From NCBI GenBank assembly GCA_040390855.1, contig JAZJXO010000011.1, positions 14,615 through 78,614 on the forward strand: a stretch of DNA of 64,000 bases, written 5' to 3'. Origin of the DNA: Parvibaculum sp040390855 (GTDB lineage Bacteria; Pseudomonadota; Alphaproteobacteria; Parvibaculales; Parvibaculaceae). Each line of letters opens with the position of its first letter. Position 1 is the stretch's first letter. This document shows positions 43,772 to 52,933 of the stretch, in pieces. The notes beneath the pieces are model-generated. The model had not been told where the DNA came from. It did no database searches and worked only from the letters and a program-made list of their open reading frames with translations. The position numbers and the translations under genes are program-made.

Positions 43772-45445
43772 TTATAGGTAGGCGAGGCACAGCGCGATAC
43801 CAAGCAGAATGGCGATCCAGAGAACCATGCGACCCGTTGTGGCGCTGTTCGCGGGCGGGTCATAGCTGATTATCAACGTTGTCATGGCGGATGTGTGACG
43901 GGCGAGCGACTGCCAGATTTGTGTCACACAGGCCGCGACGCGGGCGGCCAAGCGGGGGCCGAGGCGGCGATAGAGCCAGTCGGTGTCGAGATTGATTGCG
44001 CGATATTCGGGCGGATAGAGACCGAAACGTATGAGAAGCGCGAAAGCCAGAAGAGCGAAGAAGAGTAGCTGCAACTGCGTGACGACGTGCTCGCTCGTAT
44101 AGGGCAGGTAATCGACGGGGTAAGGCAGGAGCGCATAGAGAAGCTCAGGCCAGATGCCCAGAGCGATGCAGAGGCCTGCTGCCAAAGCCATTGCGATGAT
44201 CATGTGGAGCGGTGCTTCCTCGACCTTCGGCGCATCGGCGACGCTGCGGTGACCAAAGAACATGGCGTAAGGAATCTTGATGCCTGCATGTTCGAGAACG
44301 CCGACGGAGGCGACCATCAACGCGGCCCAGACCCAGAGATGCGGCTCGGACGCCGAGATGATAAGGCTTTTCGCGATGAAGCCGGAAAAAAGAGGGAAGG
44401 CGGAAATCGACAGTGCGCCTACAATGCAGAAGAACATGGTGAGCGGCATGGACTTCCATAGGCCACCGAGGTCGGATGCTTTGTCAGAGCCTGTGCGCAG
44501 AAGGACCGCGCCGACGGACATGAACAGAAGCGATTTGTAGATGATGTGGACGAAGGCGTGCGCGACCGTGCCGTCGAGCGCCAGCGGCGTGCCGATGCCG
44601 ATGCCGACGACCATGAAGCCCAACTGGTTGTTGAGACTGTAGGAGAGGACACGACGCAGGTTGTTTTCAATCGCCGCGAAGAAAACGGGAAAGAGCGTCA
44701 TCGCGACGCCGATATAAATCAGATATTCGGTGCCCGCGAAACCGCGCGCGAGCGCATAGACCGCGAGTTTGGTTGTGAAGGCCGAGAGCGTGACTGTGCC
44801 GGTGAGGGTTGCGGCGGGATAGCTGTCCTGCAACCAGTTATGAAGCAGGGGAAACGCGCATTTGATGCCGAAGGCGAGGAAGATGCACCATGTGGCCATG
44901 CTGTCGAGCGTCATGCGGTCGAAGGCGACGGAGCCTGTGTCGCGATAGAAAAGTACAATGCCGATGAGGAGCAGGAGGCCGGACGCAATCTGCGCTGTGA
45001 TGTAGCGCATACCGGTGAAGTAGGCGCCTTCGGTGCGGCGCGACCAGATGAGGAAGACGGACGCGATGGCCGTGCCCTCCCAGAAGACAAAGAGCGTGAC
45101 GAGATCGCCTGCGAAGACCGCGCCGATGGCGGCACCTGCATAGACGAGTGTCGCGACCTGCTCCACACGATCACGGATATGGGCCGCATAGAGCAGCGAC
45201 AGAAAAGCGGCGAGCGAAAAGACGAGCGCAAAGACATAAGAGAGCGCATCGATGCGGAAAATTTTGAGCTGTGTGTCGAAGAGCGTGACGATGCGGGATG
45301 TGCCATAGCCCGCGCTGAAGAACGTGGCGGCGGCGAGGACAGGGACAGCGAGGAGCAACACGGCACGCAAACGCGCATGGGGGATGAACGGCGCGAGACA
45401 GGCGGCGACGAAATAGACGAGCGAGGGCATGACGAGATTAGTCAT
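43772..45445 (-). CDS. Mrp/NuoL-type proton-conducting membrane subunit (third D-like subunit)
   Basis: A roughly 557-residue polytopic protein of the Proton_antipo_M family, shared by MrpA, MrpD and complex I NuoL/M/N. Key residues are visible: the glutamate in LFVFWEGTAIASVFLIWS, lysine in GIKCAFPLLHNWLQDSYPAA, and lysine in HIIYKSLLFMSVG. A C-terminal extension has two more helices. I chose MTNLVMPSLV as start; a Met 18 bases upstream is possible. It could stand in for the separate N-terminal part of MrpA, which the cluster otherwise lacks. Confidence 0.88.
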   Translation of the reverse strand: MTNLVMPSLVYFVAACLAPFIPHARLRAVLLLAVPVLAAATFFSAGYGTSRIVTLFDTQLKIFRIDALSYVFALVFSLAAFLSLLYAAHIRDRVEQVATLVYAGAAIGAVFAGDLVTLFVFWEGTAIASVFLIWSRRTEGAYFTGMRYITAQIASGLLLLIGIVLFYRDTGSVAFDRMTLDSMATWCIFLAFGIKCAFPLLHNWLQDSYPAATLTGTVTLSAFTTKLAVYALARGFAGTEYLIYIGVAMTLFPVFFAAIENNLRRVLSYSLNNQLGFMVVGIGIGTPLALDGTVAHAFVHIIYKSLLFMSVGAVLLRTGSDKASDLGGLWKSMPLTMFFCIVGALSISAFPLFSGFIAKSLIISASEPHLWVWAALMVASVGVLEHAGIKIPYAMFFGHRSVADAPKVEEAPLHMIIAMALAAGLCIALGIWPELLYALLPYPVDYLPYTSEHVVTQLQLLFFALLAFALLIRFGLYPPEYRAINLDTDWLYRRLGPRLAARVAACVTQIWQSLARHTSAMTTLIISYDPPANSATTGRMVLWIAILLGIALCLAYL

Positions 45446-45698
45446 GGTGAGCGCCTTTCTCATCGTCGATGGATTTACGTCCGTAGTAATTTTCGGGACG
45501 CGAGATCAGGCGGCGGAGGCCTTTGGCCATGAAGATGAGCGCGGCATAGGCGACGAAGCCAAGCAGGCAATAAAAGAGCGGTATATTGGCGAGGCTCAGA
45601 GAAGCGTGGCGGGCGAGGAAAAAATCGGGGACCGCCAGCACGAGGCAAATGAGGCCGAGTGCGATGAGGACGGATCTGGACATATAATGATGCATCAT
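45438..45698 (-). CDS. Small two-helix membrane protein in the antiporter operon
   Basis: An 86-residue protein, MMHHYMSRSVLIALGLICLV, with two membrane helices (about 8-27 and 38-58) and a charged tail ending RPENYYGRKS. It overlaps the upstream D-like gene by ATGA and the downstream one by a few bases, which supports it as a real gene. Its family is not known to me; by position it is a candidate accessory subunit of the complex. Confidence 0.75.
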   Translation of the reverse strand: MMHHYMSRSVLIALGLICLVLAVPDFFLARHASLSLANIPLFYCLLGFVAYAALIFMAKGLRRLISRPENYYGRKSIDDEKGAHHD

Positions 45699-47167
45699 AA
45701 ATTGCCCTCCGGCGCGAGCAGGGGGACATTGAGCAGGAAATTGTAAATCTCGTTGGCAAAGAAGAAGAGAACGAGACAGCCAAGCGCGGTGGCGCAGACG
45801 GGAATGAGCATGAGAGGCGGGGCCTCGCGCAAGGCAGTGGCGGGCGCAGGCAGGAAGAGTGCGCGGGCGGCGACGGGCAGAAGGTAGGCGACGGAGAGGA
45901 GCGAGCCGACAGCCAGCACGATGATCATAGCGGTCTGATGCGCGTCGGCAGCGGCGAGGAGCAGAAAATACTTGCTCCATGCCCCGCCGAGAGGCGGTAG
46001 GCCGATGATGCTGAAGGATGCAATGAGGAATGCTGTGAAGGTGACCGGCATGGCGCGTCCGAGGCCGGACATTTCGCTGACTTTTGTTTTGTGCGCGGTG
46101 ACATAGATGACACCGGCGCACATGAAGAGTGTGATTTTTGCCATGGCGTGCATGATGATCTGGAGCGTCGAGCCGATCATGCCGGACTGGCTGGCGAGCG
46201 CGATGCCGAGTGTGACGTAAGCAAGCTGGCTGATGGTGGAGTAGGCCAATCGTGCTTTGAGATCGTCTTTGGTAATGGCGATAAGCGCGGGGACGATGAT
46301 GGAAAAAGCCGCGATCCAGATGAGCCATTGCGAAGCGCCAGTAGTCGAGAGATAGCCTGTGCCGAAAATATAGACGCTGACTTTCAGCAGCGCGAAGACG
46401 CCGCCCTTCACCACGGCGACGGCATGGAGCAGCGCACTGACAGGCGCGGGCGCGACCATGGCGGCAGGGAGCCAGCGGTGGAACGGCATCAACGCAGCTT
46501 TGCCGATGCCGAAAGCAAAGAGGGCCAGCAGCACGGGGGCGAGGGCGGGATCGAGATGATGGGCGAGGATGCCGCCTGCTTCAAAGTTCAATGTGCCCGC
46601 GGCAAGCCAAGTCCAGATGAGTGCGGGAAAGAGGAAGGCGACGGAAGTGGACAGGAGAATGACCAGATAGGTGCGGGCCCCTTTGCGGGCTTCGTCTGTG
46701 CCCTTATGGGCAACGAGCGGATAGGTCGAGAGCGTGAGCGCTTCATAGAAGATGAAGAGCGTGAAGAGATTGGCGGCGAAAGCAATGCCGATGGCAGACG
46801 CGATGGCGAGTGTGAAGAAAAGAGCAAAGCGTGTTTGGTGCCCCTCGTTTGCTTCGCGCATGTAGCCCGCCGCATAGATCGCAATGACAATCCAGAGGCC
46901 GGAGGCGAGCGTGGCGAAGACGAGGCCGAGCGGCTCGACATTGAAGGCGAGCGGCAGGCCGGACATGATTTCGAATAAATAGAAATGCGCAATATCGCCG
47001 GAAAGAAAGCCGGAGAGGATGCGCAGGACAAGCGCGAAGGTGACGGCGGCGGTCAGAACATGGACGATGTCGCGCGCGCGGGGGAAGGCGCTCAGGCTCG
47101 CAATCAACGGCATGGTGCCGAGCGGCAGGAAGAGCGCGAGGAAGAGGGCATATGTGCTTGTCATCAT
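45695..47167 (-). CDS. MrpD-like cation/proton antiporter subunit
   Basis: A 490-residue Proton_antipo_M protein with about 14 membrane helices. Conserved points are the glutamate in LFIFYEALTLSTYPLVAH, lysine in GIGKAALMPFHRWLPAAM, AVVKGGVFALLKV, and lysine in MHAMAKITLFMCAG. It is the second of three such genes in the operon and overlaps the small membrane protein gene. Confidence 0.92.
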   Translation of the reverse strand: MMTSTYALFLALFLPLGTMPLIASLSAFPRARDIVHVLTAAVTFALVLRILSGFLSGDIAHFYLFEIMSGLPLAFNVEPLGLVFATLASGLWIVIAIYAAGYMREANEGHQTRFALFFTLAIASAIGIAFAANLFTLFIFYEALTLSTYPLVAHKGTDEARKGARTYLVILLSTSVAFLFPALIWTWLAAGTLNFEAGGILAHHLDPALAPVLLALFAFGIGKAALMPFHRWLPAAMVAPAPVSALLHAVAVVKGGVFALLKVSVYIFGTGYLSTTGASQWLIWIAAFSIIVPALIAITKDDLKARLAYSTISQLAYVTLGIALASQSGMIGSTLQIIMHAMAKITLFMCAGVIYVTAHKTKVSEMSGLGRAMPVTFTAFLIASFSIIGLPPLGGAWSKYFLLLAAADAHQTAMIIVLAVGSLLSVAYLLPVAARALFLPAPATALREAPPLMLIPVCATALGCLVLFFFANEIYNFLLNVPLLAPEGNL

Positions 47168-47173
47168 GCGCCT

Positions 47174-48679
47174 CTATTGCCAGATCAGGCTGGAGGCGGC
47201 AACGAGGCCACTGGCGGCACGGGTGGCGGCTTCACTGGTGAGGGACGGATTGACACCGAAGTAAAGGCTGAGGCTGGCGAAGATCCAGATCGGCACGAGC
47301 ATGGTGAGCGGCGCTTCGCGGCGGATGATGCCCTTGGGCGTCGGCTGCATATAGGCGGCTTCGAGGAACCTGCCGACATAGACAATCGCGATGAGGGACG
47401 AGGCGACGATTACAACGGCGACGGGCCGCCAGCCGCGCTGGAGGGCGGCTTCGACGAGAAGCCATTTGGAAACGAAGCCGACGGTGAGCGGCACACCGAT
47501 GAGGCTCATGCCACCGATGGCGAAGGCGGCGGTGGTCCACGGCATGTCGCGGCCGACGCCATGGAGATCACGGATCGTCACCGTGCCTGCTTCTTTGGCG
47601 TAAGCGCCTGCGACCATGAAGAGGGAGGCCTTGGTGACCGCGTGGTTGAAGAGATGGATGATCGCGGCGGCGAGGCCTTCACGGGTCAGCATGGACATGC
47701 CGGTCAGCATCATGCCGATTTGCGAAATGCTGGAATAGGCGAGCAGGCGTTTCAGATTGTCCTGATGCGCGGCAAGGTATGCGCCTATGAGCGAACCGGC
47801 GAGCGCCAGCGGCAGGACGAGGAGGAAGATGATGTCGGCCTCGAAGGGAACAGAGAGGCCGAAGACGGTGAAGAGAAAACGCAGCAGCACATAGATCGCG
47901 ACTTTGGTGGCGGTGGCCGACAAGAAGGCGCTGACGGCGGAAGGCGCGTACGTGTAGGCGTTGGGCAACCATTGATGCAGCGGGAACATGGCGAGCTTGA
48001 GGCCGAGGCCGACAAGGATAAATGCAAAGCCCATGCGCAAGGTGCGGCTGTCGCCGTGATCGAGCAGGCGCTGTGCGAGGTCGGCCATGTTGAGGGTGCC
48101 GGTGATCATGTAGAGAAGGCCGAGACCTATGACGAAGAAGGTCGCGCCGATGGTGCCCATGATGAGATAGCTGTAGGCGGCGGTGAGGGCGCGGCGGTCG
48201 CTCTTGGCGCCGGACGCGACCAGCGCGTAGGTCGAGAGCGACGAGATTTCCAGAAATACAAAGACGTTGAACGCATCGCCTGTGATGGTGAGGCCGAGCA
48301 GGCCGGTGAGGCAGAGGATGAAGGCGGCGTAGAAGAGGCTGTGTTGTCTGGCGTCGATTTCGTGGCCGACGCTGGCGCGGGCATAGAGCAGCGTCAGTGC
48401 GCCGGTGCCCGACACAATGAGGGCGACGAAAGCGTTGAGCATATCGACGCGGTATTCGATGCCGATGGGCGGCGCCCAGCCGCCGAGATGATAGGAGATG
48501 ACTTCGCCGTCAAAGGTGGCGAGGACGAGCAGGACGGAGAGTGCAAGCGTGACGAGGCTTGTGAGAAAGGCGAGGGCCCATGCGTGGTTTTTGCCGTTGA
48601 GCAACATGCAGAACGGAGCGGCGACGAGCGGCGTGATGACTTGCAGGATCGGCAGATGCTGTGAAAAAAATTGCGGCAT
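47174..48679 (-). CDS. MrpD-like cation/proton antiporter subunit
   Basis: A 501-residue Proton_antipo_M protein. Conserved points are VFVFLEISSLSTYALVA (glutamate), GLGLKLAMFPLHQWLPNAYTY (lysine), ATATKVAIYVLLRF and HLFNHAVTKASLFMVAGA (lysine). Of the three D-like proteins it follows MrpC directly, the position of classical MrpD. Its first base overlaps the last base of mrpC. Confidence 0.93.
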   Translation of the reverse strand: MPQFFSQHLPILQVITPLVAAPFCMLLNGKNHAWALAFLTSLVTLALSVLLVLATFDGEVISYHLGGWAPPIGIEYRVDMLNAFVALIVSGTGALTLLYARASVGHEIDARQHSLFYAAFILCLTGLLGLTITGDAFNVFVFLEISSLSTYALVASGAKSDRRALTAAYSYLIMGTIGATFFVIGLGLLYMITGTLNMADLAQRLLDHGDSRTLRMGFAFILVGLGLKLAMFPLHQWLPNAYTYAPSAVSAFLSATATKVAIYVLLRFLFTVFGLSVPFEADIIFLLVLPLALAGSLIGAYLAAHQDNLKRLLAYSSISQIGMMLTGMSMLTREGLAAAIIHLFNHAVTKASLFMVAGAYAKEAGTVTIRDLHGVGRDMPWTTAAFAIGGMSLIGVPLTVGFVSKWLLVEAALQRGWRPVAVVIVASSLIAIVYVGRFLEAAYMQPTPKGIIRREAPLTMLVPIWIFASLSLYFGVNPSLTSEAATRAASGLVAASSLIWQ

Positions 48680-49071
48680 CAGATTTTTTCCTCAGCCGCG
48701 TTTTCGCCGCTCTCGATAGCGAGCAGATCGTCTTCCTCAATCGTGCCGAAGGCTTCACGGATGCGCACGACAAGCGCCAGCGCCAGCGAGGTCGTGGCGA
48801 TGCCGACGACAATGGCGGTGAGGATCAGCACATGGGGCAGGGGATTGGAATAGACCTCGTCCTTGATGCCGGTGAGGATCGGTGCGGTGCCGCCGGTGAT
48901 CTTGCCCATCGAGATATAGAGCATGAAGACGGAGACCTGAAAGATATTGAGGCCGACGATCTTCTTGATGAGATTGCCGCGCGAAATGGTGATGTAGAGG
49001 CCGATCATCATCAGACCGACGACCATCCAGTAATTGTAATGCGTTGATATTTGGGTGACGAGGTCGGCCAT
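48679..49071 (-). CDS. mrpC: MrpC-like antiporter subunit (NuoK-like)
   Basis: A 130-residue protein with three membrane helices, related to NuoK. It shows IGLYITISRGNLIKKIVGLNIFQVSVFMLYISMG and DPLPHVLILTAIVVG-like sequence (NPLPHVLILTAIVVGIATTS). MrpC links the D-like subunit to the rest of the complex. It is packed between the D-like gene and mrpB without spacing. Confidence 0.93.
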   Translation of the reverse strand: MADLVTQISTHYNYWMVVGLMMIGLYITISRGNLIKKIVGLNIFQVSVFMLYISMGKITGGTAPILTGIKDEVYSNPLPHVLILTAIVVGIATTSLALALVVRIREAFGTIEEDDLLAIESGENAAEEKI

Positions 49072-49509
49072 CTACCAGTCCTCGTCGTCGATGTCGGGTT
49101 CGCGCGTGACGAAGGCGACGAAGATGGTGATCATGGCGAAGGCGACCGCGATGCCGACGCCCAGCTCGACAAGAAGGATGCCCCATTCCTGCCCGTGCAC
49201 TGTGTCGGAGGCGAGCCGGTTATAGTCGAGAAAATTGAGGCCCTGAAAGAGCGAGACAAGGCCGGTGCCTGCATAAAGCAACAGGCCAACGGCGAGGCCG
49301 CCAAGCAGAAAGCGACGTGGCAGAAGCTGCGTCAATGCCTCGACACCGAAGACCAGCGCATAGAGGATGAAGCCGACGGCGAAGATGACGCCTGCCTGAA
49401 AGCCGCCACCCGGACCGTAATCGCCATGCCATTGCACATAGAGCGCATAGAGCAGGATGAAGGGCAGGAGGAACTTGGCGACGACGCGGAGGACGAGGTG
49501 ATGATGCAT
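49072..49509 (-). CDS. mrpB: MrpB-like antiporter subunit
   Basis: A 145-residue MnhB domain protein with four helices: VVAKFLLPFILLYALYVQWHGDYGPGGGFQAGVIFA (in parts) with the family's G-x-GGGFQAG motif at residues about 29-40. It lies directly between mrpC and the DUF4040 gene. Confidence 0.92.
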   Translation of the reverse strand: MHHHLVLRVVAKFLLPFILLYALYVQWHGDYGPGGGFQAGVIFAVGFILYALVFGVEALTQLLPRRFLLGGLAVGLLLYAGTGLVSLFQGLNFLDYNRLASDTVHGQEWGILLVELGVGIAVAFAMITIFVAFVTREPDIDDEDW

Positions 49510-49511
49510 GA

Positions 49512-50084
49512 TTACGCGTCCTCCCCGTCTTTTCTGTCTTTGCGTTTAGCCGAACCGCGACCGGGAAAACCTAAAAGCAGCAACACGGAAATAGCGGCGA
49601 CAAAGATCACTGTGGTTTCACCCAGCGTGTCATAGCCGCGATAGGAGGCGAGAATGGCGGTGACGACATTGGGAATGCCGGTGTCGGGCTTGGCGCGCTG
49701 GAGATAATCGCCGCCGACATGTTTGTGGACCGGCGCTTCGGCGGTGCCGAAGGCGGGCATGTCGAATGTGCCGTAGATGAGCGCGGCCCCGACAACGAGG
49801 CAGGTGAGGAGCGGCAGGAGGGACCGGCGTTTGGGAGCGGCTTTTTCTGTGCGTGTGGTCAGCGCGAGGGCACTCAGCATGAGCACTGTGGAAATGCCCG
49901 CGCCGACGGCGGCTTCGGTGAAGGCCACATCGACCGCATCAAGCGTGACGAACAGTCCGGCGGCCAGCAGGCTGAAAAGACCGGCAAGCATCGTCACCGC
50001 GAAAAGGTTTGTAAGGCGCAGGATGGCGAGCGCGGTCAGCACGAGAAAGCCGAACAGGACGAGGTCGATGATGACAATGCCCAT
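49512..50084 (-). CDS. MbhD-MbhE type subunit (C-terminal part of MrpA)
   Basis: A 190-residue protein. The N-terminal half is an MbhD/DUF4040 domain (about 1-80, with AVDVAFTEAAVGAGISTVLM). The C-terminal half is MbhE-like, ending in NVVTAILASYRGYDTLGETTVIF. In Bacillus MrpA these domains are fused to a NuoL-like part; here they stand alone, as in archaeal Mbh/Mbx complexes and in some proteobacteria. It overlaps mrpG by one base. Confidence 0.88.
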   Translation of the reverse strand: MGIVIIDLVLFGFLVLTALAILRLTNLFAVTMLAGLFSLLAAGLFVTLDAVDVAFTEAAVGAGISTVLMLSALALTTRTEKAAPKRRSLLPLLTCLVVGAALIYGTFDMPAFGTAEAPVHKHVGGDYLQRAKPDTGIPNVVTAILASYRGYDTLGETTVIFVAAISVLLLLGFPGRGSAKRKDRKDGEDA

Positions 50085-50425
50085 CAGGATTTTTTCCTTC
50101 CGACGAGACGACTGTCATCTTTTTCGATGTTGTGCGGGCGCAGCCCTGCAATCCATGCGGCATTGGCGACGGCATGGCTCGCTGTCGGACCGGCGATGAA
50201 GAGAAAGATGCCGATGAGAAGGAGCTTCAGCGTGACGAGCGTGAAGCCTGCCTGAAGCATCATGCCAAGAAGGATGAGACCCGATCCGAGCGTGTCGATC
50301 ATGCCGGCGGCATGGATGCGGGCCCAGAAATCGGGCAGGCGATGGAAACCGGCCGCGCCAATGAGGATGACGAGGCCGCCGAGAAGGAAACAGGCCCAGC
50401 TTGCAATGGTGAGCACCGCGGTCAT
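50084..50425 (-). CDS. mrpG: MrpG-like antiporter subunit
   Basis: A 113-residue protein with three helices of the PhaG/MnhG/MrpG family: LLGGLVILIGAAGFHRLPDFWARIHAAGMIDTLGSGLILLG (in parts). The R-x-PD-x-x-x-R-x-HA motif is characteristic. It overlaps mrpF by ATGA. Confidence 0.93.
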   Translation of the reverse strand: MTAVLTIASWACFLLGGLVILIGAAGFHRLPDFWARIHAAGMIDTLGSGLILLGMMLQAGFTLVTLKLLLIGIFLFIAGPTASHAVANAAWIAGLRPHNIEKDDSRLVGRKKS

Positions 50426-50712
50426 GGCCGGTCCTCACGCTGTTTCGGCGCGGCCCCAAGATGGCGATGGCGGACAAATTTGAGCACCGCAATCGTACCG
50501 ACGAAATTGATGAGCGCGTAAAGCAGCGCGATGTCGAGAAAGTCGGGCCGCGCGGTGAAGAAGCCGAGAAGGCCGATGAGGAGGACTGTCAGCGTACCGA
50601 AGGAATTGACGGCCAGAACGCGGTCATAGAGCGAGGGGCCGAGAAAGCTGCGGGCGAGCACGAGAACCATGGCAATGAACAAAGCGATGAGGGCGGCGCC
50701 GAACATGGTCAC
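50422..50712 (-). CDS. mrpF: MrpF-like antiporter subunit
   Basis: A 96-residue MrpF/PhaF protein with three helices: VLARSFLGPSLYDRVLAVNSFGTLTVLLIGL (in parts) with the GPSLYDRVLA motif. It overlaps mrpE and mrpG by ATGA. Confidence 0.93.
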   Translation of the reverse strand: MTMFGAALIALFIAMVLVLARSFLGPSLYDRVLAVNSFGTLTVLLIGLLGFFTARPDFLDIALLYALINFVGTIAVLKFVRHRHLGAAPKQREDRP

Positions 50713-51203
50713 GCGGGCTTTCCTTCGATGCCAAGCGTTCCTTCGATTGACGTCACACGGGTGTCCATGTCTGCCAGCGAAGGGACAAAATCAGCGGTGA
50801 TTGCATGGACGAGGAAAGCGTTGTCCGCGACTTCGACAGTCACGGTGCCCGGCGTCAGTGTGATCGAATTGGCGTAGATCACGCGGCCCATGTCGGTTTT
50901 CTGGGTCGTCGGCACAAGGACGAGTTGCTGGCCAGCCCCATCGGGGCGGGGCGCGAGAATGAGGCGGGCAACCTGAAGATTTGCTTTAATAATTTCAACT
51001 AGCAACCAGAACCAATAAAGAAAAAGGGTCGGGCGCAGATGAGTCGGCACCGACTGGGCATCAAGAATGTCCATGCGCCATGCAATATAGACACAAAGGC
51101 CAGTGGAGAGCGCGCCCATGGCGAGCAGGAAGGGGCTGAAATGGCCCGAGAGAACGAGCCAGAAACAGAGCAAAGCGAGGCTGAGGGCGATTGCTTTCGC
51201 CAT
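50709..51203 (-). CDS. mrpE: MrpE-like antiporter subunit
   Basis: First gene of the antiporter operon. A 164-residue MNHE family protein from the ATG at 51203; the longer upstream frame (45 residues, no family similarity) is less likely. It has two N-terminal helices, then EIIKANLQVARLIL and ANSITLTPGTVTVEV, both typical of MrpE. All nine genes overlap or nearly overlap, which indicates one transcript. Confidence 0.92.
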   Translation of the reverse strand: MAKAIALSLALLCFWLVLSGHFSPFLLAMGALSTGLCVYIAWRMDILDAQSVPTHLRPTLFLYWFWLLVEIIKANLQVARLILAPRPDGAGQQLVLVPTTQKTDMGRVIYANSITLTPGTVTVEVADNAFLVHAITADFVPSLADMDTRVTSIEGTLGIEGKPA

Positions 51204-51588
51204 GCGTCTTTGACCTTTCCCTGTGAGCAGTTCTGTGAGCAGTCCTGTGATCGGGACCGTGAATGACCGTCTGGCCGGTTCCGGCAGCACCTGCCGGTTG
51301 GAGGCGGATATGGCTTCGCTGTCTGATCGAATCTGCAAATCACCCGCCCTTTCTCCTATTGTTGCCGCTCCTGCACCCCAGGTAAAGCCTTGATGAGGGA
51401 TAGAACACCGAAACGGATGAGGGCCATTGAAACACTCATAGACGCTGTTATAGTTGCAAATTATGTCTAGGGGGGGCTGCGCTTTTTTAAAAGCGGGTCA
51501 GGCGGAAACACCGGCGGTTCATTGTTCAGATTCTTCATTGTAAAGTGATCTGTTTACCGAAGATGCCCGGTTTGATGTCGTGGTGGGG
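51204..51588. other. Gap between the antiporter operon and the double cold-shock gene
   Basis: It must contain the divergent promoters of mrpE and the cold-shock gene, which I cannot place. A 7-bp inverted repeat (CGCTTTT/AAAAGCG, 51480-51495) follows a run of seven G. A short tandem duplication, TGTGAGCAGT, lies at about 51220-51240. Confidence 0.4.
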
Positions 51589-52149
51589 ATGGAAGAGCGT
51601 TTAGACGAATCTGCCGGAACTGTTGTAGATACGGCGTTTGAAATCAATGGCACCGTCAAATGGTTCGACGTGGTCAAGGGTTATGGTTTCATTGTGCCTG
51701 ATGACGGCCGAGACGATGTGCTCATCCACTCATCCTGTCTGAAGCAATTCGGACGCGAGGGACTGGAAGAGGGAACAACGATTCTGTGCGAGGCCGTTCG
51801 TCGCCCGCGCGGGTATCAGGCTGTCCGCGTCATGGAAATTGATGACAGCACTGCGGTCCGCGCCACGCAGGCTCTGCGTCCGGCGGCATCGCGCTCGCCT
51901 GGCACGGCGGTTGTGCCGGTGGGTGAATTCGAGATGGCACTCGTCAAATGGTTCAACCGTGCACGGGGCTATGGTTTCGTCACGCGCGGCGAGGGCACGC
52001 CGGATATTTTCGTGCATATGGAAACGCTCCGCCGCTTCGGCGTGCGCGATCTGGTGCCCGGTCAGGAAGTGAAGGTGCGTTTCGGTGAAGGCCCGAAGGG
52101 GCTGATGGTTGCCGAGATGGTGCCTGACGAGGGCGCGGAGCAGAACTAG
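51589..52149 (+). CDS. Double cold-shock-domain protein
   Basis: A protein of about 186 residues with two cold-shock domains: the first with GTVKWFDVVKGYGFIVPDDG (about 20-85), the second with ALVKWFNRARGYGFVTRGEG (about 115-180), joined by a Pro/Ala-rich linker. This two-domain form is common in Alphaproteobacteria. The start is uncertain among two GTG codons (51580, 51583) and the ATG at 51589. A good terminator follows. Confidence 0.9.
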   Translation: MEERLDESAGTVVDTAFEINGTVKWFDVVKGYGFIVPDDGRDDVLIHSSCLKQFGREGLEEGTTILCEAVRRPRGYQAVRVMEIDDSTAVRATQALRPAASRSPGTAVVPVGEFEMALVKWFNRARGYGFVTRGEGTPDIFVHMETLRRFGVRDLVPGQEVKVRFGEGPKGLMVAEMVPDEGAEQN

Positions 52150-52178
52150 GTTTTCATTAGCTGCGCTGCTGGTTTAAG

Positions 52179-52209
52179 AACGCTTTGCGGGGTAACCGCG
52201 AAGCGTTTT
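52179..52209 (+). terminator. Terminator of the double cold-shock gene
   Basis: AACGCTTTGCGG pairs with CCGCGAAGCGTT across a GGTAA loop (one mismatch), followed by a T-rich tail. Confidence 0.85.
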
Positions 52210-52228
52210 GTTTTGTACGAGAGAAAAA

Positions 52229-52681
52229 ATGTCAGGTCAGGATCAGGACGATAATCCGCCGGAAGGCTATGTGAAGTCGACGATGCGCGGACCCTATACG
52301 AGCCATAACGGCCCTTTCTATCACAAGGTGACGGAGGATGCGTTTCATCACGGCGTGCGCGTGAGACAGCGCCACTGTAATTCGCGCGGGATCACCCATG
52401 GCGGGATGCTGATGTCTTTTGCCGACGGGCTGCTCGGAACGGCGGTGTTCCGCGCGACAAAAACCGTGGCGCTGACGATCCGGATGAATTCGGATTTTCT
52501 CTCATCCGCCCGTCCCGGCGAATGGCTGGAAGGCACGGCCCGCGTAACGAAAGCGACGCGCTCGGTGGCCTTTTGCGAGGCCGAGCTTTTTGTCGGCAAC
52601 AGGCCCGTGATGAAAGCGACCGGCGTCTTCAAACTGATGGGCCGCCACAAGGTGCTGAACGGCGAGCCATCTGTCTCATAA
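52229..52681 (+). CDS. PaaI-type acyl-CoA thioesterase
   Basis: A 150-residue hotdog-fold protein of the PaaI/4HBT family, starting at MSGQDQDD. It has the motif NSRGITHGGMLMSFADGLLG (residues about 51-70) with the catalytic Gly-Gly-x-x-x-x-x-x-D pattern (THGGML...D), then TIRMNSDFLSSARPGEWLEG. The substrate is unknown. It stands alone just upstream of tRNA-Pro on the opposite strand. Confidence 0.85.
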   Translation: MSGQDQDDNPPEGYVKSTMRGPYTSHNGPFYHKVTEDAFHHGVRVRQRHCNSRGITHGGMLMSFADGLLGTAVFRATKTVALTIRMNSDFLSSARPGEWLEGTARVTKATRSVAFCEAELFVGNRPVMKATGVFKLMGRHKVLNGEPSVS

Positions 52682-52709
52682 AGCTGATGCCGATGTCTTT
52701 GATTGGGAT

Positions 52710-52786
<77 letters not shown>

Positions 52787-52933
52787 ACTGGCCCACCCAA
52801 TACACCGACACAATGCCGCTCGCAACCGGCCTCCGCGCGTTATATTGGACCTTCGGGGGAAAAGGGCCGGAACGCGGGGAAGGGGGTGACGGACGGGTCG
52901 GGTCTTAAAGCCTGTATGGCTAGGCGGGGTAGT

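Noticed and set aside
46985..48664. Open frame of 559 codons on the + strand
   Set aside because: It lies antisense to two well-supported MrpD-like genes. It is rich in Glu, Asp and Gly codons, as expected from the reverse of GC-rich membrane protein genes, and has no recognisable family.
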